Shown: piece by piece, positions 14,358 through 23,227 of the stretch | Layout of the letters: every line of letters starts with the position of its first letter | How positions within the stretch are numbered: the stretch's first letter is position 1 | DNA from: Vicinamibacteria bacterium | GTDB taxonomy: Bacteria > Acidobacteriota > Vicinamibacteria > Fen-336 | DNA: 37,669 bases | NCBI GenBank assembly: GCA_035570235.1 | Contig: DATMML010000104.1 | Span: forward strand, 1 to 37,669 | Direction of reading: 5' to 3' | Program-made: the position numbers and the translations under genes | The notes under the pieces: model-generated | Database searches by the model: none | Told to the model about the DNA's origin: nothing | The model's input: only the letters and a program-made list of their open reading frames with translations

Positions 14358-15737
14358 CTAGCCTAGGGCTTGCTCGACCAGGACGCGGCCGGTCCCTTCC
14401 AGGCGGATCAAGTGGCCGGCCGGGCTCCCCGGGGGCAGCATGATCTCGTAGATCTGCCGGTCCTCCACGACCTTGGGCGTGAGGTCACCGCTCCAGGTGA
14501 TGACCGAGCTGGCGGGCACGGATACGGGCAGGCCGGCGGTCACGGCTATGGTCAGGGGCTTGCTGGCCACGGACAAAGCCACCATGCCCCGCCCCTCCAG
14601 GGCCAGGAATTCGAGGGCCGGCCGCCCTTCGACGAGGGGAATGTAGCGGGGGGTGAGCCCCTCTTCGCAGGCCAGAAGGTGGCCGGGCTCCACGTAGATC
14701 GTCTCGTCCTGCACCTGCATGAACGTGACGTCGCGCTCCTTGTCGGTGAGGATCACCTTGCCGGTGCCGGTGATGATGACGAGGGTGGGCAGGCCTCCCG
14801 GTCGCTTGTCCTTCACCCAGAAGGTCAGGTTGCCGCTGTAGGAGTAAATTGTGCCCTGCTTGATGTACACCTTGCCCGAGAAGTCGATCTCCATAAGGTT
14901 GTTCTCGAGGAAGCGGAAGATCTCCGGGCGGCGCAGGAGGGGGGCCGTCTTCTCGGCCGCCTCTCTCTCCCGCTCGGGGAAGGAGATCACGTCGGGAAAG
15001 CGCTTGGGGGGCAGGGTGTCCTCGTGGAATTGCTCGCGCAGGCGGAAGCGCGCGGTGTCGGTGAGGACGGGCTTGGGTGCGCCTTCCGCCATGAGGAACT
15101 CGCTCAAGGGCTGTAGGGTCTTGTCGGGCACGAACGCGGGCTCCGCCCGCTCGGCCGCGCGCCGACGGAGCGACTCCTGGACCTCTCCCTTGGGCAGCTC
15201 CGCGGTGTCGTCCTTCTTCTTTTTCCGCGGGGGGGCGCCCGGCTGGGGTGGGCGGTCCTGGCGGGCGGCCATCTTGTCCTCCACCCGCCGCACCATGATG
15301 TTGGCCCCGGCCTGCCGGTACTGGTAGATGGCGTCCTTGTAGCGGTGGAGGCGCTCGTAGATGGAGCCCAGGTAGAAGTTGATCTTGGGGTTCTCCTTGG
15401 TCAGCTCCAGGGCCTTGAGGAAGGCGGACTCCGCGTCCTCCAGCCGGCTCAGCTTGAAGTAGATGAGCCCCAGGTTGTAAAAGAGGGTGTGGGCCTCGGG
15501 GCTCTCCGCCACTAGCTTGCGGTAGACCTCTTCCGCCTTCTCGAACTTGTCTTGCCGGAAGTAGACGAGGCCCAGCAGGTTCAGCACCTTCTGGTCCCGC
15601 GGGCGCATGAGGTAGGCCTCTTCCAGCTCCCGCTCCGCATCCTCGAACCGCCTCCCCTCGTAGAGCTCCTTCCCCTTGTTGAAGTGGGTCAGGAACAGGC
15701 CCTGGTCGAAGGGTCCCCGGGGAATCGCGTCGCGCAT
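14358..15737 (-). CDS. TPR plus AIM24-domain protein
   Basis: 459 residues from the ATG at 15737, five bases after the stop of the lytic transglycosylase gene. Residues about 10-150 contain four TPR units (for example VLNLLGLVYFRQDKFEKAE and LFYNLGLIYFKLSRLEDAE). A charged Lys/Arg-rich linker follows at about 170-190. The C-terminal 180 residues show AIM24-type beta strands: KVYIKQGTIYSYSG, VIITGTGKVILT, ETIYVEPGHLLACEEG, IAVTAGLPVSVPAS. AIM24 domains are trimeric TRAP-like barrels of unclear function, often in secreted or membrane-associated complexes. There is no signal peptide, so it is likely cytoplasmic. Confidence 0.8.
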   Translation of the reverse strand: MRDAIPRGPFDQGLFLTHFNKGKELYEGRRFEDAERELEEAYLMRPRDQKVLNLLGLVYFRQDKFEKAEEVYRKLVAESPEAHTLFYNLGLIYFKLSRLEDAESAFLKALELTKENPKINFYLGSIYERLHRYKDAIYQYRQAGANIMVRRVEDKMAARQDRPPQPGAPPRKKKKDDTAELPKGEVQESLRRRAAERAEPAFVPDKTLQPLSEFLMAEGAPKPVLTDTARFRLREQFHEDTLPPKRFPDVISFPEREREAAEKTAPLLRRPEIFRFLENNLMEIDFSGKVYIKQGTIYSYSGNLTFWVKDKRPGGLPTLVIITGTGKVILTDKERDVTFMQVQDETIYVEPGHLLACEEGLTPRYIPLVEGRPALEFLALEGRGMVALSVASKPLTIAVTAGLPVSVPASSVITWSGDLTPKVVEDRQIYEIMLPPGSPAGHLIRLEGTGRVLVEQALG

Positions 15738-15742
15738 GCCGT

Positions 15743-16507
15743 TTAGTCCAGGGCCCGGATCATGGTGTAGAGGACGCCCTCCGAAGGGGGGGTCTGGGCC
15801 ACGTGCAACGACCCCTTTTCGTCCTTCCACTTGTAATAGATGCGGGGGCGGGCGGGGACGAGCTTGGTCGGCTTGCTGCTCCGGGCGGCCGCCCGCACGG
15901 GGGCGAAGAAGGCGGCGCGCGTCTCCGCCGGGCCCCCGAAACCCAGGAGCGACTGGATTCTCTCCACGTAGGTGCGGGTCTCCCGATAGGGAGGGATCCC
16001 CTTGAAGCGGGCCACCGCGTTCTCCCCCGCGTTGTAGGCGGCGAGGGCGAGAGCGACATCCCCCTGGAAGAGGTCCAGCAGGAGGCGCAGGTACTGCACC
16101 CCCGCGAAGATGTTCTGGCGGGCGTCGAAGGCGTCGGCCACCCCGAAGCGGCGGGCCGTCACGGGCATGAGCTGCATCAGGCCCCGGGCCCCCTTGGAGG
16201 AGACGGCGAGCTGGTCAAACTCGGACTCCACCGCAATCACCGCCCGCACGAGGTCGGTGCTGACGCTGTGGAGGCTGGCCGCGGCCTCGATGTGGTGGTC
16301 GAACTCGCCGTGGTACACCCCCTGGAATCCCCGGGAGTGGATGAGCGTCCCCTTGCCGGGATAGGTGAGGCGGAAGTCGCCCGCGTCGGGGATGTTGGTG
16401 GCCTCGACCACGCCGTTGCCGTTCAGGCGCGTGTAGATCTGGGCCCGGGCGGGGGTCCCGGCGGCGACGAGGACGACGAGGAAGCTGGCCGCGCGCGCCC
16501 TAGACAC
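15743..16507 (-). CDS. secreted lytic transglycosylase (SLT/GH23) with DUF4124-like ends
   Basis: 254 residues from a GTG at 16507 that overlaps the alaS stop by eight bases. The resulting N-terminus, MSRARAASFLVVLVAAG then TPARAQ, is a signal peptide. A DUF4124-like strand pair (IYTRLNGNGVVEATNIP) precedes the catalytic domain. That domain has Glu94 in AVIAVESEFDQ, GARGLMQLMP and ALAAYNAGENAV, the GH23 hallmarks. A second DUF4124-like piece ends the protein (IYYKWKDEKGSLHVAQTPP). It cleaves peptidoglycan glycan strands in the periplasm. Longer starts would run far into alaS and lose the signal. Confidence 0.9.
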   Translation of the reverse strand: MSRARAASFLVVLVAAGTPARAQIYTRLNGNGVVEATNIPDAGDFRLTYPGKGTLIHSRGFQGVYHGEFDHHIEAAASLHSVSTDLVRAVIAVESEFDQLAVSSKGARGLMQLMPVTARRFGVADAFDARQNIFAGVQYLRLLLDLFQGDVALALAAYNAGENAVARFKGIPPYRETRTYVERIQSLLGFGGPAETRAAFFAPVRAAARSSKPTKLVPARPRIYYKWKDEKGSLHVAQTPPSEGVLYTMIRALD

Positions 16508-19169
16508 CGACGCCCTCCAGCATCCCCCGCAGGACCTCGGCCGCCCTCTTCCGGAAGCTGTCCACCTCGCCGGGGGCCACGCCGCCGCCCTCGGCGCGGT
16601 CGGGACGGCCGCCACCTTTCAGGCCCAGGCGCTTCATGATGTCCGGGGCCTTCACGCGGTCCTTCAGGGAGTCGGAGACGGCGGTGATGACGTGGACGCC
16701 GTCGTCGCCCACGGAGGTCGAGAGCAGAACGAAGGGCCGCCCTTGGTTACGGTTCCGGAAGTCGTCGACCACGCCCGCGTGGGCCTTGCGATCCAGCCCC
16801 TCGAACCGGGGCGTCCAGACCTGGACCCCGCCCACCTCCTGGAGGTCCGCGCGGGTGGCGTCCCCGGTGCCGGTGGCCAGCTTCAGCCGCAGGCCCTGGA
16901 TCTCGCGCTCCTTGGCCTTGAGCTGCTCGCGCAGCCGGGCGTACTCATCGACCAGGGCGCGGCGGTCGGTCTTGGCCGTCGCCTCCAGCTCCTCCAGGAT
17001 GCCCTGGTCCTCCTGGGCCCGGTGCAGCGCGGCCTCGCCGGTTAAGGCCTCCACCCGCCGCGTGCCCGCGGAGATGCCCTGTTCGGCGCTGAGGAGGAAG
17101 AGGCCTATCTCGCCCGTCTGCTGCACGTGGGTCCCCCCGCAGAACTCCTTGGAGAAGCCGGGCACCTCCACCACCCGCACGCGCTCCCCGTACTTGTCGC
17201 CGAAGAAGGCCAGGGCCCCGTAAGCCAGGGCCTCCTCTCTGCCCATGACCTTGGTCAGCAGGGCGGTGCCCTTCAGAATCTCGCCGTTCACGCGGTTCTC
17301 GATGTGCCGGAGCTCGCGTGGGCCTAGGCCCGTGTAGTGGCTGAAATCGAAGCGCAGCCGGTCGGGCGTGACCAGGCTGCCCGCCTGCTTCACGTGCGGC
17401 CCCAGCGTCTCCCGCAGGGCAGCGTGCAGGAGATGGGTGCCGGTGTGGTTCCGCATGGCCCCCGCGCGGAAGTGCGGGTGCACCTGTGCGCGCACCGTCA
17501 TCCCCCGCTCGAAGCCCCCCGCCGTCACCTTTACGTGGTGGACGTAGAGGCCGGGCACGGGCATCGTGCAGTCGGTCACCTCCGCCGCCGATCCGTCGGA
17601 GGCGATCACCCCGTGGTCTCCCACCTGGCCGCCCCCCGCCGCGTAGAACGGCGTCCAGTCGAGGACGATCTGGCCCTCCCGGCCCTGGTCCAGGCGGCGG
17701 GCCAGCCGCCCGTCGGTGAGGACGGCCAGGACCCGTGCGTCCTCCACCACCAGCGAGTCGTAGCCCCGGAACTTGGTCTTGCCCTCCTCGAGAAGGCCCA
17801 GATAGACGGGGTCGCCCGTGACCGCGCCCATCTTGCTGGACTGCCGCGCCCGCTCCTGCTGCGCCAGAAGCTCGGTCTCGAAGCCCGCCATGTCCACGGC
17901 CAAGCCCCGCTCCCGGGCCAGCTCCTCGGTGAAGTCCGGAGGAAGGCCGTAGGTGTCGTAGAGGCGGAAGGCCTCGACGCCGGGGAGGGTGCCCCCCGGG
18001 GGCAGCTTCTCAGCGATCTGCTCGAAGACCACCAGGGCCTGCTTCAAGGTGATTCCGAAGCGCTCCTCCTCCACCTGCACCAGCCGCTTTACGGTCGGAG
18101 CCTGGGTGGGCAGCTCCGGGTAGGCCGCGGACATGCGCCCGACCACCGCGTCCACCAGATCGTGCAGGAAGGGGGTCTCGATCCCGAGCTTCTTGCCGTG
18201 GCGCATGCCCCGCCGCATGATCTTGCGCAGGACGTAGCCGCGCCCCTCGTTGCCGGGCATCACCCCGTCTGCGATCAGGAAGGTGGTGGCCCGCAGATGG
18301 TCGGCCACCACGCGCATGGAGACGTCGTCGCCGGCATCGTTCCCGTAGGTCTTGCCGCTTCGGCTTCCGATCGCGGCCAGAAGGGGCGTGAAAAGGTCGG
18401 AGTCGTAGTTCGAGAGCTTCTCCTGCACGACGGCAGCGATGCGCTCGAGGCCCATGCCCGTGTCGACGCAGGGGGCGGGAAGGGGGTCGAGGCGGCCCGA
18501 GGCGTCGCGGTCGTACTGCATGAAAACCAGGTTCCAGATCTCGAGCCAGCGGTCGCACTCGCACTCGACCCCCAGGCAGCGGCGGCCCGTCGCCTCCTCG
18601 GGGCAGGGGAGGGTCGAGCCCTGGAAGAAGTGGATCTCCGAGCAGGGCCCGCAGGGTCCGGTGTCGCCCATGGCCCAGAAGTTGTCCTTCATGCCCAGCT
18701 CGAGAATCCGATCCTCGGGCACGTGGCCGGCCCAGAACCGGTGGGCTTCCCCGTCGCGGGGGACGCCTTCCGCGCCCCGGAAGATCGTGACCTTGAGGCG
18801 GTCCCGAGGCAGGCCCAGGTCGCGGGTCAGGAACTCCCAGGCGTACGCGATGGCCTCCTCCTTGAAGTAGTCGCCGAAGGAGAAGTTCCCCAACATCTCG
18901 AAGAAGGTGTGGTGGCGGGCGGTCCGCCCCACGTTCTCGAGATCGTTGTGCTTGCCTCCCGCGCGAACGCATTTCTGGGCGGAGGTGGCACGGGTGTAGT
19001 CCCGCTTCTCCTTGCCCAGGAACACGTCCTTGAACTGGTTCATGCCCGCGTTGGCGAAGAGGAGGGTGGGGTCGTGGGCGGGGACGAGCGGCGAACTAGC
19101 GACGACCCGGTGCCCGCGGTCGGCAAAGTAGGCGAGGAATGCGCTCCGGATCTCGTCGGCGGTCTTCAT
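16500..19169 (-). CDS. alaS: alanyl-tRNA synthetase
   Basis: 889 residues from the ATG at 19169, which overlaps the recX stop as ATGA. The class II catalytic core opens MKTADEIRSAFLAYFADRGH, with motif regions VVASSPLVPAHDPTLLFANA, QKCVRAGGKHNDLENVG and FFEMLGNFSFGDYFK. The editing domain has HTGTHLLH near residues 575-582 and CGGTHV near 677. The C-Ala DHHA1 domain closes the protein with the glycine-rich KGGGRPDRAEGGG. It charges tRNA-Ala and edits Ser/Gly mischarging. The position after recX is conserved in many bacteria. Confidence 0.97.
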   Translation of the reverse strand: MKTADEIRSAFLAYFADRGHRVVASSPLVPAHDPTLLFANAGMNQFKDVFLGKEKRDYTRATSAQKCVRAGGKHNDLENVGRTARHHTFFEMLGNFSFGDYFKEEAIAYAWEFLTRDLGLPRDRLKVTIFRGAEGVPRDGEAHRFWAGHVPEDRILELGMKDNFWAMGDTGPCGPCSEIHFFQGSTLPCPEEATGRRCLGVECECDRWLEIWNLVFMQYDRDASGRLDPLPAPCVDTGMGLERIAAVVQEKLSNYDSDLFTPLLAAIGSRSGKTYGNDAGDDVSMRVVADHLRATTFLIADGVMPGNEGRGYVLRKIMRRGMRHGKKLGIETPFLHDLVDAVVGRMSAAYPELPTQAPTVKRLVQVEEERFGITLKQALVVFEQIAEKLPPGGTLPGVEAFRLYDTYGLPPDFTEELARERGLAVDMAGFETELLAQQERARQSSKMGAVTGDPVYLGLLEEGKTKFRGYDSLVVEDARVLAVLTDGRLARRLDQGREGQIVLDWTPFYAAGGGQVGDHGVIASDGSAAEVTDCTMPVPGLYVHHVKVTAGGFERGMTVRAQVHPHFRAGAMRNHTGTHLLHAALRETLGPHVKQAGSLVTPDRLRFDFSHYTGLGPRELRHIENRVNGEILKGTALLTKVMGREEALAYGALAFFGDKYGERVRVVEVPGFSKEFCGGTHVQQTGEIGLFLLSAEQGISAGTRRVEALTGEAALHRAQEDQGILEELEATAKTDRRALVDEYARLREQLKAKEREIQGLRLKLATGTGDATRADLQEVGGVQVWTPRFEGLDRKAHAGVVDDFRNRNQGRPFVLLSTSVGDDGVHVITAVSDSLKDRVKAPDIMKRLGLKGGGRPDRAEGGGVAPGEVDSFRKRAAEVLRGMLEGVGV

Positions 19170-19711
19170 TCCCTTCGCGTAACCTCGTCTTCCATCGCCA
19201 CTGGGTCCAGCCCTTCCAGGGCATCCCGGAAACGCGGCCACATCGCCCGCAGCCGCTCATGCACGAGCCCGGCCGGAAAGCCCCGTCGCACCAGGAAGAG
19301 CCACAGACCCCGCAGCCGCTTCTCCGGCTCCTCCCGGCCCCGCTGCCGCCAGTACCGCCGGGCCACGGCCTCAAGCGTCCCCGCCTCCGAGACCTCGGTG
19401 AGCGCCTCCTGGAGCCCCCTCTCCACGACGGCGGGGGCTACGCCCCGCTCGCGAAGGCTGTGCCGGACCCGATGGCGCCCCTGCCCCCGGTCCGCCATGC
19501 GGCTGCGCGCGAAGCGGGCCGCGAAAGCGGCGTCGTCCAGGAAACGCTCGGCCCGCAGCCGCCGCACCGCCCCCTCCACTTCCGTCTCGGGATAATCCAG
19601 CCGGAGGAGAGCCCGCCTCAGCTCGTTCTCGCTGTGGTCCCGTCGTGCGAGACGGCGGAGGGCGCGCTGGTAGGCGGTGGGCGCGCTCTCCTGGACCTTT
19701 TTCCTGGCCAT
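19166..19711 (-). CDS. recX: regulatory protein RecX
   Basis: 181 residues from the ATG at 19711; a GTG one codon upstream is the alternative, and GAGGT lies a few bases before. RecX motifs are ALRRLARRDHSENELRRALL, VRRLRAERFLDDAAFAARFA and then RSRMADRGQGRHRVRHSLRERGV (in pieces). Three tandem three-helix repeats are typical. It binds and restrains RecA filaments. No recA is next to it. It shares an ATGA overlap with alaS downstream and follows pilT by 52 bases. Confidence 0.92.
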   Translation of the reverse strand: MARKKVQESAPTAYQRALRRLARRDHSENELRRALLRLDYPETEVEGAVRRLRAERFLDDAAFAARFARSRMADRGQGRHRVRHSLRERGVAPAVVERGLQEALTEVSEAGTLEAVARRYWRQRGREEPEKRLRGLWLFLVRRGFPAGLVHERLRAMWPRFRDALEGLDPVAMEDEVTRRE

Positions 19712-19763
19712 CACCGGACCTCACCGCTGCCCCGCGCCGTCGAGACGGAGAGGCGCCGGGCGC

Positions 19764-20894
19764 CTATTCCATGTCGAACGACTGCATGGTCTTTTCCATC
19801 TCCTCCGCCGCGATGTCGGAGCTGGACTGGATCCCCTGGATCTTCAGCTTGAACTCGTCCGGGTTGCTGGCCCGACGCAGAGCCTCGTCGTAGGTGATGA
19901 GGTCCTTCTTGTAGAGCGAGAAGATCGACTGGTCGAAGGTCTGCATCCCGTACTGCGACACCCCGGCCGCGATGGCTTCGTGGATGAGCTTGGTCTTGTC
20001 CTTGTTGATGATGCAGTCGCGGATGAAGGGGGTGGTGATCATGACCTCCACCGCGGGAACGCGGCCGTGGCCGTCCGCTCGGGGGATCAGGCGCATGGAC
20101 ATGACGGCCTTCAACACCCCCGACAGCTGGAGCCGAATCTGCTTCTGCTGGTGGGGGGGGAAGACGGAGATTATGCGGTTGATGGTCTCGGTGGCGTCCA
20201 GGGTGTGGAGGGTGGAGAGCACCAGGTGTCCGGTCTCGGCCGCGGTGATGGCGGTCTCGATGGTCTCGTAGTCGCGCATCTCACCGACCAGGATCACATC
20301 CGGGTCCTGGCGCAGGGCGCTCCGGAGGGCGGCCGCGAAGCTGCGGGTGTCGACCTCCACTTCCCGCTGGTTCACGATCGACTTCTTGTCCCGGTGCAAG
20401 AACTCGATCGGGTCCTCGATGGTAATGACGTGCTCGGTGCGCTGGGAGTTGATGTAGTCGATCATGGCCGCGAGCGAGGTGGACTTGCCGGAGCCCGTGG
20501 TCCCGGTGCAGAGAATGAGGCCTCTCTGCTCCTGGGCGATCTTCTCCATCACCACGGGTAGCCCCAGCTCCCGGACGGTCATGATCTTCACGGGGATGAC
20601 GCGCAGGACCAGCCCGACCGTGCCCCGCTGCTGGAAGACGTTGCAGCGGAAGCGGCCCAGGCCGGGCACGGAGTAGGCGATGTCGATCTCCAGGTTGTCC
20701 TTGAACTTCTGCTTCTGTCGGTTGCTCATGATGGAGAACGCCATGGCGATGGTGTCCTCCTGCATGAGCCGCTTGGTCTCCACGAGCGGGATCAACTCCC
20801 CGTTGATGCGCAGCACGGGGTGGGACCCCACCTTGAGGTGAAGGTCGGAAGCCTTCCGCTCCGACGCCATCTTCAACAGGTCGTTGATGTGCAT
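19764..20894 (-). CDS. pilT: type IV pilus retraction ATPase PilT
   Basis: 376 residues, normal PilT length. The N-terminal PAS-like domain starts MHINDLLKMASERKASDLHL. Walker A GTTGSGKST is at 131-139, with the Asp box TIEDPIEFLH, Walker B VGEMRDYETIETAI and the His box GHLVLSTLHTLDA. It powers pilus retraction and twitching as a cytoplasmic hexamer. No pilB, pilC or pilM-Q genes are nearby; it lies 39 bases after ilvE inside a housekeeping operon, as an isolated pilT copy. Confidence 0.95.
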   Translation of the reverse strand: MHINDLLKMASERKASDLHLKVGSHPVLRINGELIPLVETKRLMQEDTIAMAFSIMSNRQKQKFKDNLEIDIAYSVPGLGRFRCNVFQQRGTVGLVLRVIPVKIMTVRELGLPVVMEKIAQEQRGLILCTGTTGSGKSTSLAAMIDYINSQRTEHVITIEDPIEFLHRDKKSIVNQREVEVDTRSFAAALRSALRQDPDVILVGEMRDYETIETAITAAETGHLVLSTLHTLDATETINRIISVFPPHQQKQIRLQLSGVLKAVMSMRLIPRADGHGRVPAVEVMITTPFIRDCIINKDKTKLIHEAIAAGVSQYGMQTFDQSIFSLYKKDLITYDEALRRASNPDEFKLKIQGIQSSSDIAAEEMEKTMQSFDME

Positions 20895-20933
20895 GACCCC
20901 TCTCCCACCCCGGAGACCCGCTCCGGTCTCGGG

Positions 20934-21905
20934 CTAGCCCGCGCTCCTCTTCCGGGCCGGCAGAGCACCCGCCGGACGGACCTCTCGCACGAAGGTCAGC
21001 CAGCCGAACTCGTCGGGTACCCGGCACTCGATCACGTCGAAGAAGGCGCGCTGCAAGGCCTCCGTGATGGGGCCCCGCGCCCCCTTGCCGATCACGATCT
21101 TGTCCACCGAGCGGATGGGTGTGATCTCGGCCGCGGTGCCCGTGAAGAAGACCTCGTCCGCTATGTAGAGCAGCTCTCGGGGCATGCGCTCCTCGGCCAC
21201 CGGGATCCCCTGCCGCCGGGCCAGGGTCAGGATGCTGTCGCGGGTGATCCCGGGCAGGACCGAGGAGACGAGGGGGGGCGTGATGAGGGTCCCCTTGCGG
21301 ACGACGAAGATGTTCTCCCCGCTCCCCTCGGAAACGTGACCCTCGGTGTCGAGCGCGATGCCCTCCGCGTAGCCGTCCTTGATGGCCTCCATCTTGATCA
21401 GCTGGGAGTTCATGTAGTTGGCCGAGGTCTTGGCCATGACGGGGAGGGTGTTGGGGGCGATGCGGGTCCAGGAGCTGACCCGGGCGTCCACCCCCTTCTC
21501 GAGGGCTTCCGTGCCGAGGTACTTCCCCCAGTCCCAGACCATGATGGCCACGTCCACCGGGCAGGGCAGAGGATTCACGCCCAGCTGCCCGGGGCCCCGG
21601 TAGACGAGGGGGCGGATGTAGCAGGCGTCCATCCCGTTCGCGCTAACGGTCTCGAGCACGGCCCGGTTCATCTCCGCCGGGGAGTAGGGGATATCCATGC
21701 GATAGATCTTGGCCGAGTTGTAGAGGCGCTCGGTATGCGCATCCAGCCGGAAAACGCCCGGGCCCTCGGGGGTGGCGTAGCAGCGCAGCCCCTCGAAGAC
21801 CGCGGAGCCGTAGTGGAAGACGTGGGCGGAGACGTGGATGCGGGCGTCGTCCCAGGGGACGAGCTTCCCGTTCATCCAGATCTTCTCCGACATCGGGACG
21901 GGCAT
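20934..21905 (-). CDS. ilvE: branched-chain amino acid aminotransferase
   Basis: 323 residues from the ATG at 21905, preceded by GAGGAGG eight bases upstream. Fold IV PLP motifs are [30 protein letters not shown], the PLP-Lys region [14 protein letters not shown] (the lysine in AKTSANY), [15 protein letters not shown] and GITRDSIL. It catalyses the last step of Leu, Ile and Val synthesis with glutamate as donor. Its leader of about 85 bases contains a GC-rich hairpin (GGCCGGG...CCCCGGCC, around 21945-21975). It heads a probable operon with pilT, recX and alaS. Confidence 0.95.
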   Translation of the reverse strand: MPVPMSEKIWMNGKLVPWDDARIHVSAHVFHYGSAVFEGLRCYATPEGPGVFRLDAHTERLYNSAKIYRMDIPYSPAEMNRAVLETVSANGMDACYIRPLVYRGPGQLGVNPLPCPVDVAIMVWDWGKYLGTEALEKGVDARVSSWTRIAPNTLPVMAKTSANYMNSQLIKMEAIKDGYAEGIALDTEGHVSEGSGENIFVVRKGTLITPPLVSSVLPGITRDSILTLARRQGIPVAEERMPRELLYIADEVFFTGTAAEITPIRSVDKIVIGKGARGPITEALQRAFFDVIECRVPDEFGWLTFVREVRPAGALPARKRSAG

Positions 21906-21997
21906 GAGCGCGCTTCCTCCTCGCGTTTCTTGTCCATCGCCGGCAGGCCGGGGTTGCGCTCCCGGCCGGCCCGCGGTCCGAGCCACCCGATGGGCAG

Positions 21998-22026
21998 ATT
22001 CTAGCCCCCCCCTGTCCGCCTGTCAA
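21998..22026 (-). promoter_or_regulatory. near-consensus sigma70 promoter for the ilvE operon
   Basis: On the minus strand: TTGACA (22026-22021), 17-base spacer, TAGAAT (22003-21998). This is one of the two best promoter matches in the window and points to ilvE-pilT-recX-alaS-slt-AIM24. Confidence 0.72.
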
Positions 22027-22088
22027 TGACCGGCGATTGGGAAGTCTCTGAGAGATGGAGGGTTAGGAGCGAGGCGAGCGCGGCACCC

Positions 22089-23024
22089 TCATTGCTTCTC
22101 GCCGCAAAACGGACACGTATCGGAGCGGGCGTGCAGGGGTTTTCGACAGTTCCAGCAGAAGCCCTTCTTGGGTACCTCGCGTGCTTTCAGGCGCTTACGG
22201 ATATCCTCCAGCTCCGTGGCGTTGTGATCGATGTCGGCGGCCGTGGCCAGGTCCTCGAGCAGCTCCGAGGCCCGCTGGTAGCGCTCCTTGAGCTCGGGGG
22301 CCAGGGCTTTCATCACGATGTCGGAGATCTCCCGCGGGACCTGGGTGTTGCGGACCTTGGGCGGAGTGCAGCGACCCTGGGCCACCATGCGCTCGATCTG
22401 GGCGGGGTTGGTGCTGAAGTAGGGCAGGGTGCCCGTGAGCATCTGGTAGAGGATCACTCCCACCGAGTAGATGTCGGAGGCGAGCACGGCCCGCCCCTGG
22501 AATTGCTCGGGGGCCATGTAGGGAGGGCTACCGATCACGGTGGTGGCGTGTGACTTCTCCAGGAAGCGAGAGGTCCCGAAGTCCGCCACCTTCAGCAGCC
22601 CGCTCTCCGAGATGAGGACGTTGGCGGGGCGCAGGTCCCGGTGCAGGATCTGCGCATCGTGGGCATGCTCGACGCCCCTCAGGATCTGAACCGAGTAGTT
22701 GAGGGCGCGCGGCAGGTCGAGCGACTTCTCACGATCGAGCACCGCCTCCAGGCTCTCGCCTTTGATGTATTCCATCACGATGAAGAACATGCCCTCCACG
22801 CGCTCGGCGGTGAGGATGCCGACGATGTTCTGGTGATCGAGGGCGGCGAGAAGCCGCGGTTCCTGGAGCAGGTCGTCGAAGTCCCCGCTCTGCCGGTGGG
22901 GGACCTTGATCGCCACTCTCTTGTCGATCCAGAGATCTTTGGCCAGGAATACGGTCCCGAAACCGCCGGAGCCCAGGTTGGAGAGGATCTGGTACTTGCC
23001 GACGGTCTGTCCCAAGAGGAACAT
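22089..23024 (-). CDS. soluble Ser/Thr protein kinase with C-terminal zinc ribbon
   Basis: 311 residues from the ATG at 23024. Kinase motifs in order are the Gly loop LGSGGFGTVF, VAIKVPH with the catalytic Lys, QEPRLLAALDH with the helix-C Glu, HRDLRPANVL, DFGTSR, and GSPPYMAPEQ. The catalytic loop has Arg where Ser/Thr kinases usually have Lys (HRDLKPxN). The kinase domain ends near residue 265. A linker leads to a zinc ribbon, CWNC...CPFC, at the very C-terminus. No membrane helix or PASTA domain is present. A TATACT at 23041-23036 lies just upstream of the ATG, which would give a nearly leaderless mRNA. Confidence 0.9.
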   Translation of the reverse strand: MFLLGQTVGKYQILSNLGSGGFGTVFLAKDLWIDKRVAIKVPHRQSGDFDDLLQEPRLLAALDHQNIVGILTAERVEGMFFIVMEYIKGESLEAVLDREKSLDLPRALNYSVQILRGVEHAHDAQILHRDLRPANVLISESGLLKVADFGTSRFLEKSHATTVIGSPPYMAPEQFQGRAVLASDIYSVGVILYQMLTGTLPYFSTNPAQIERMVAQGRCTPPKVRNTQVPREISDIVMKALAPELKERYQRASELLEDLATAADIDHNATELEDIRKRLKAREVPKKGFCWNCRKPLHARSDTCPFCGEKQ

Positions 23025-23085
23025 GAAGTGCCGCGAGTATAGCATCCCGCATGCGAAGGAGGCGCAGCGGAATGCGTCCGGGCGG

Positions 23086-23101
23086 CGTGCTCGAGAGCAC
23101 G
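23086..23101. repeat. hairpin between rsmE and the kinase gene
   Basis: CGTGCTC (23086-23092), GA, GAGCACG (23095-23101) lies in the roughly 200-bp gene-free gap. It is a possible terminator of the heat-shock operon or an operator of the kinase gene. No T-run follows. Nothing else is recognised in 23046-23227. Confidence 0.35.
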
Positions 23102-23227
23102 GGCGTAGGGCCGAACCCGCTCATCCGAGCGGGGAGAGGAGCGCGCCCGCCAGGGTGCTCTCGCTCTTGCGCGCGCTCACCCGCAGGTGTGGGGCGCGAA
23201 CACGGGCCCCGATCCCCCGGGAGCAGG

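Noticed and set aside
17337-19595. Long plus-strand frame opposite alaS
   Set aside because: Antisense of a complete AlaS with no motifs; an effect of GC-rich codon use.
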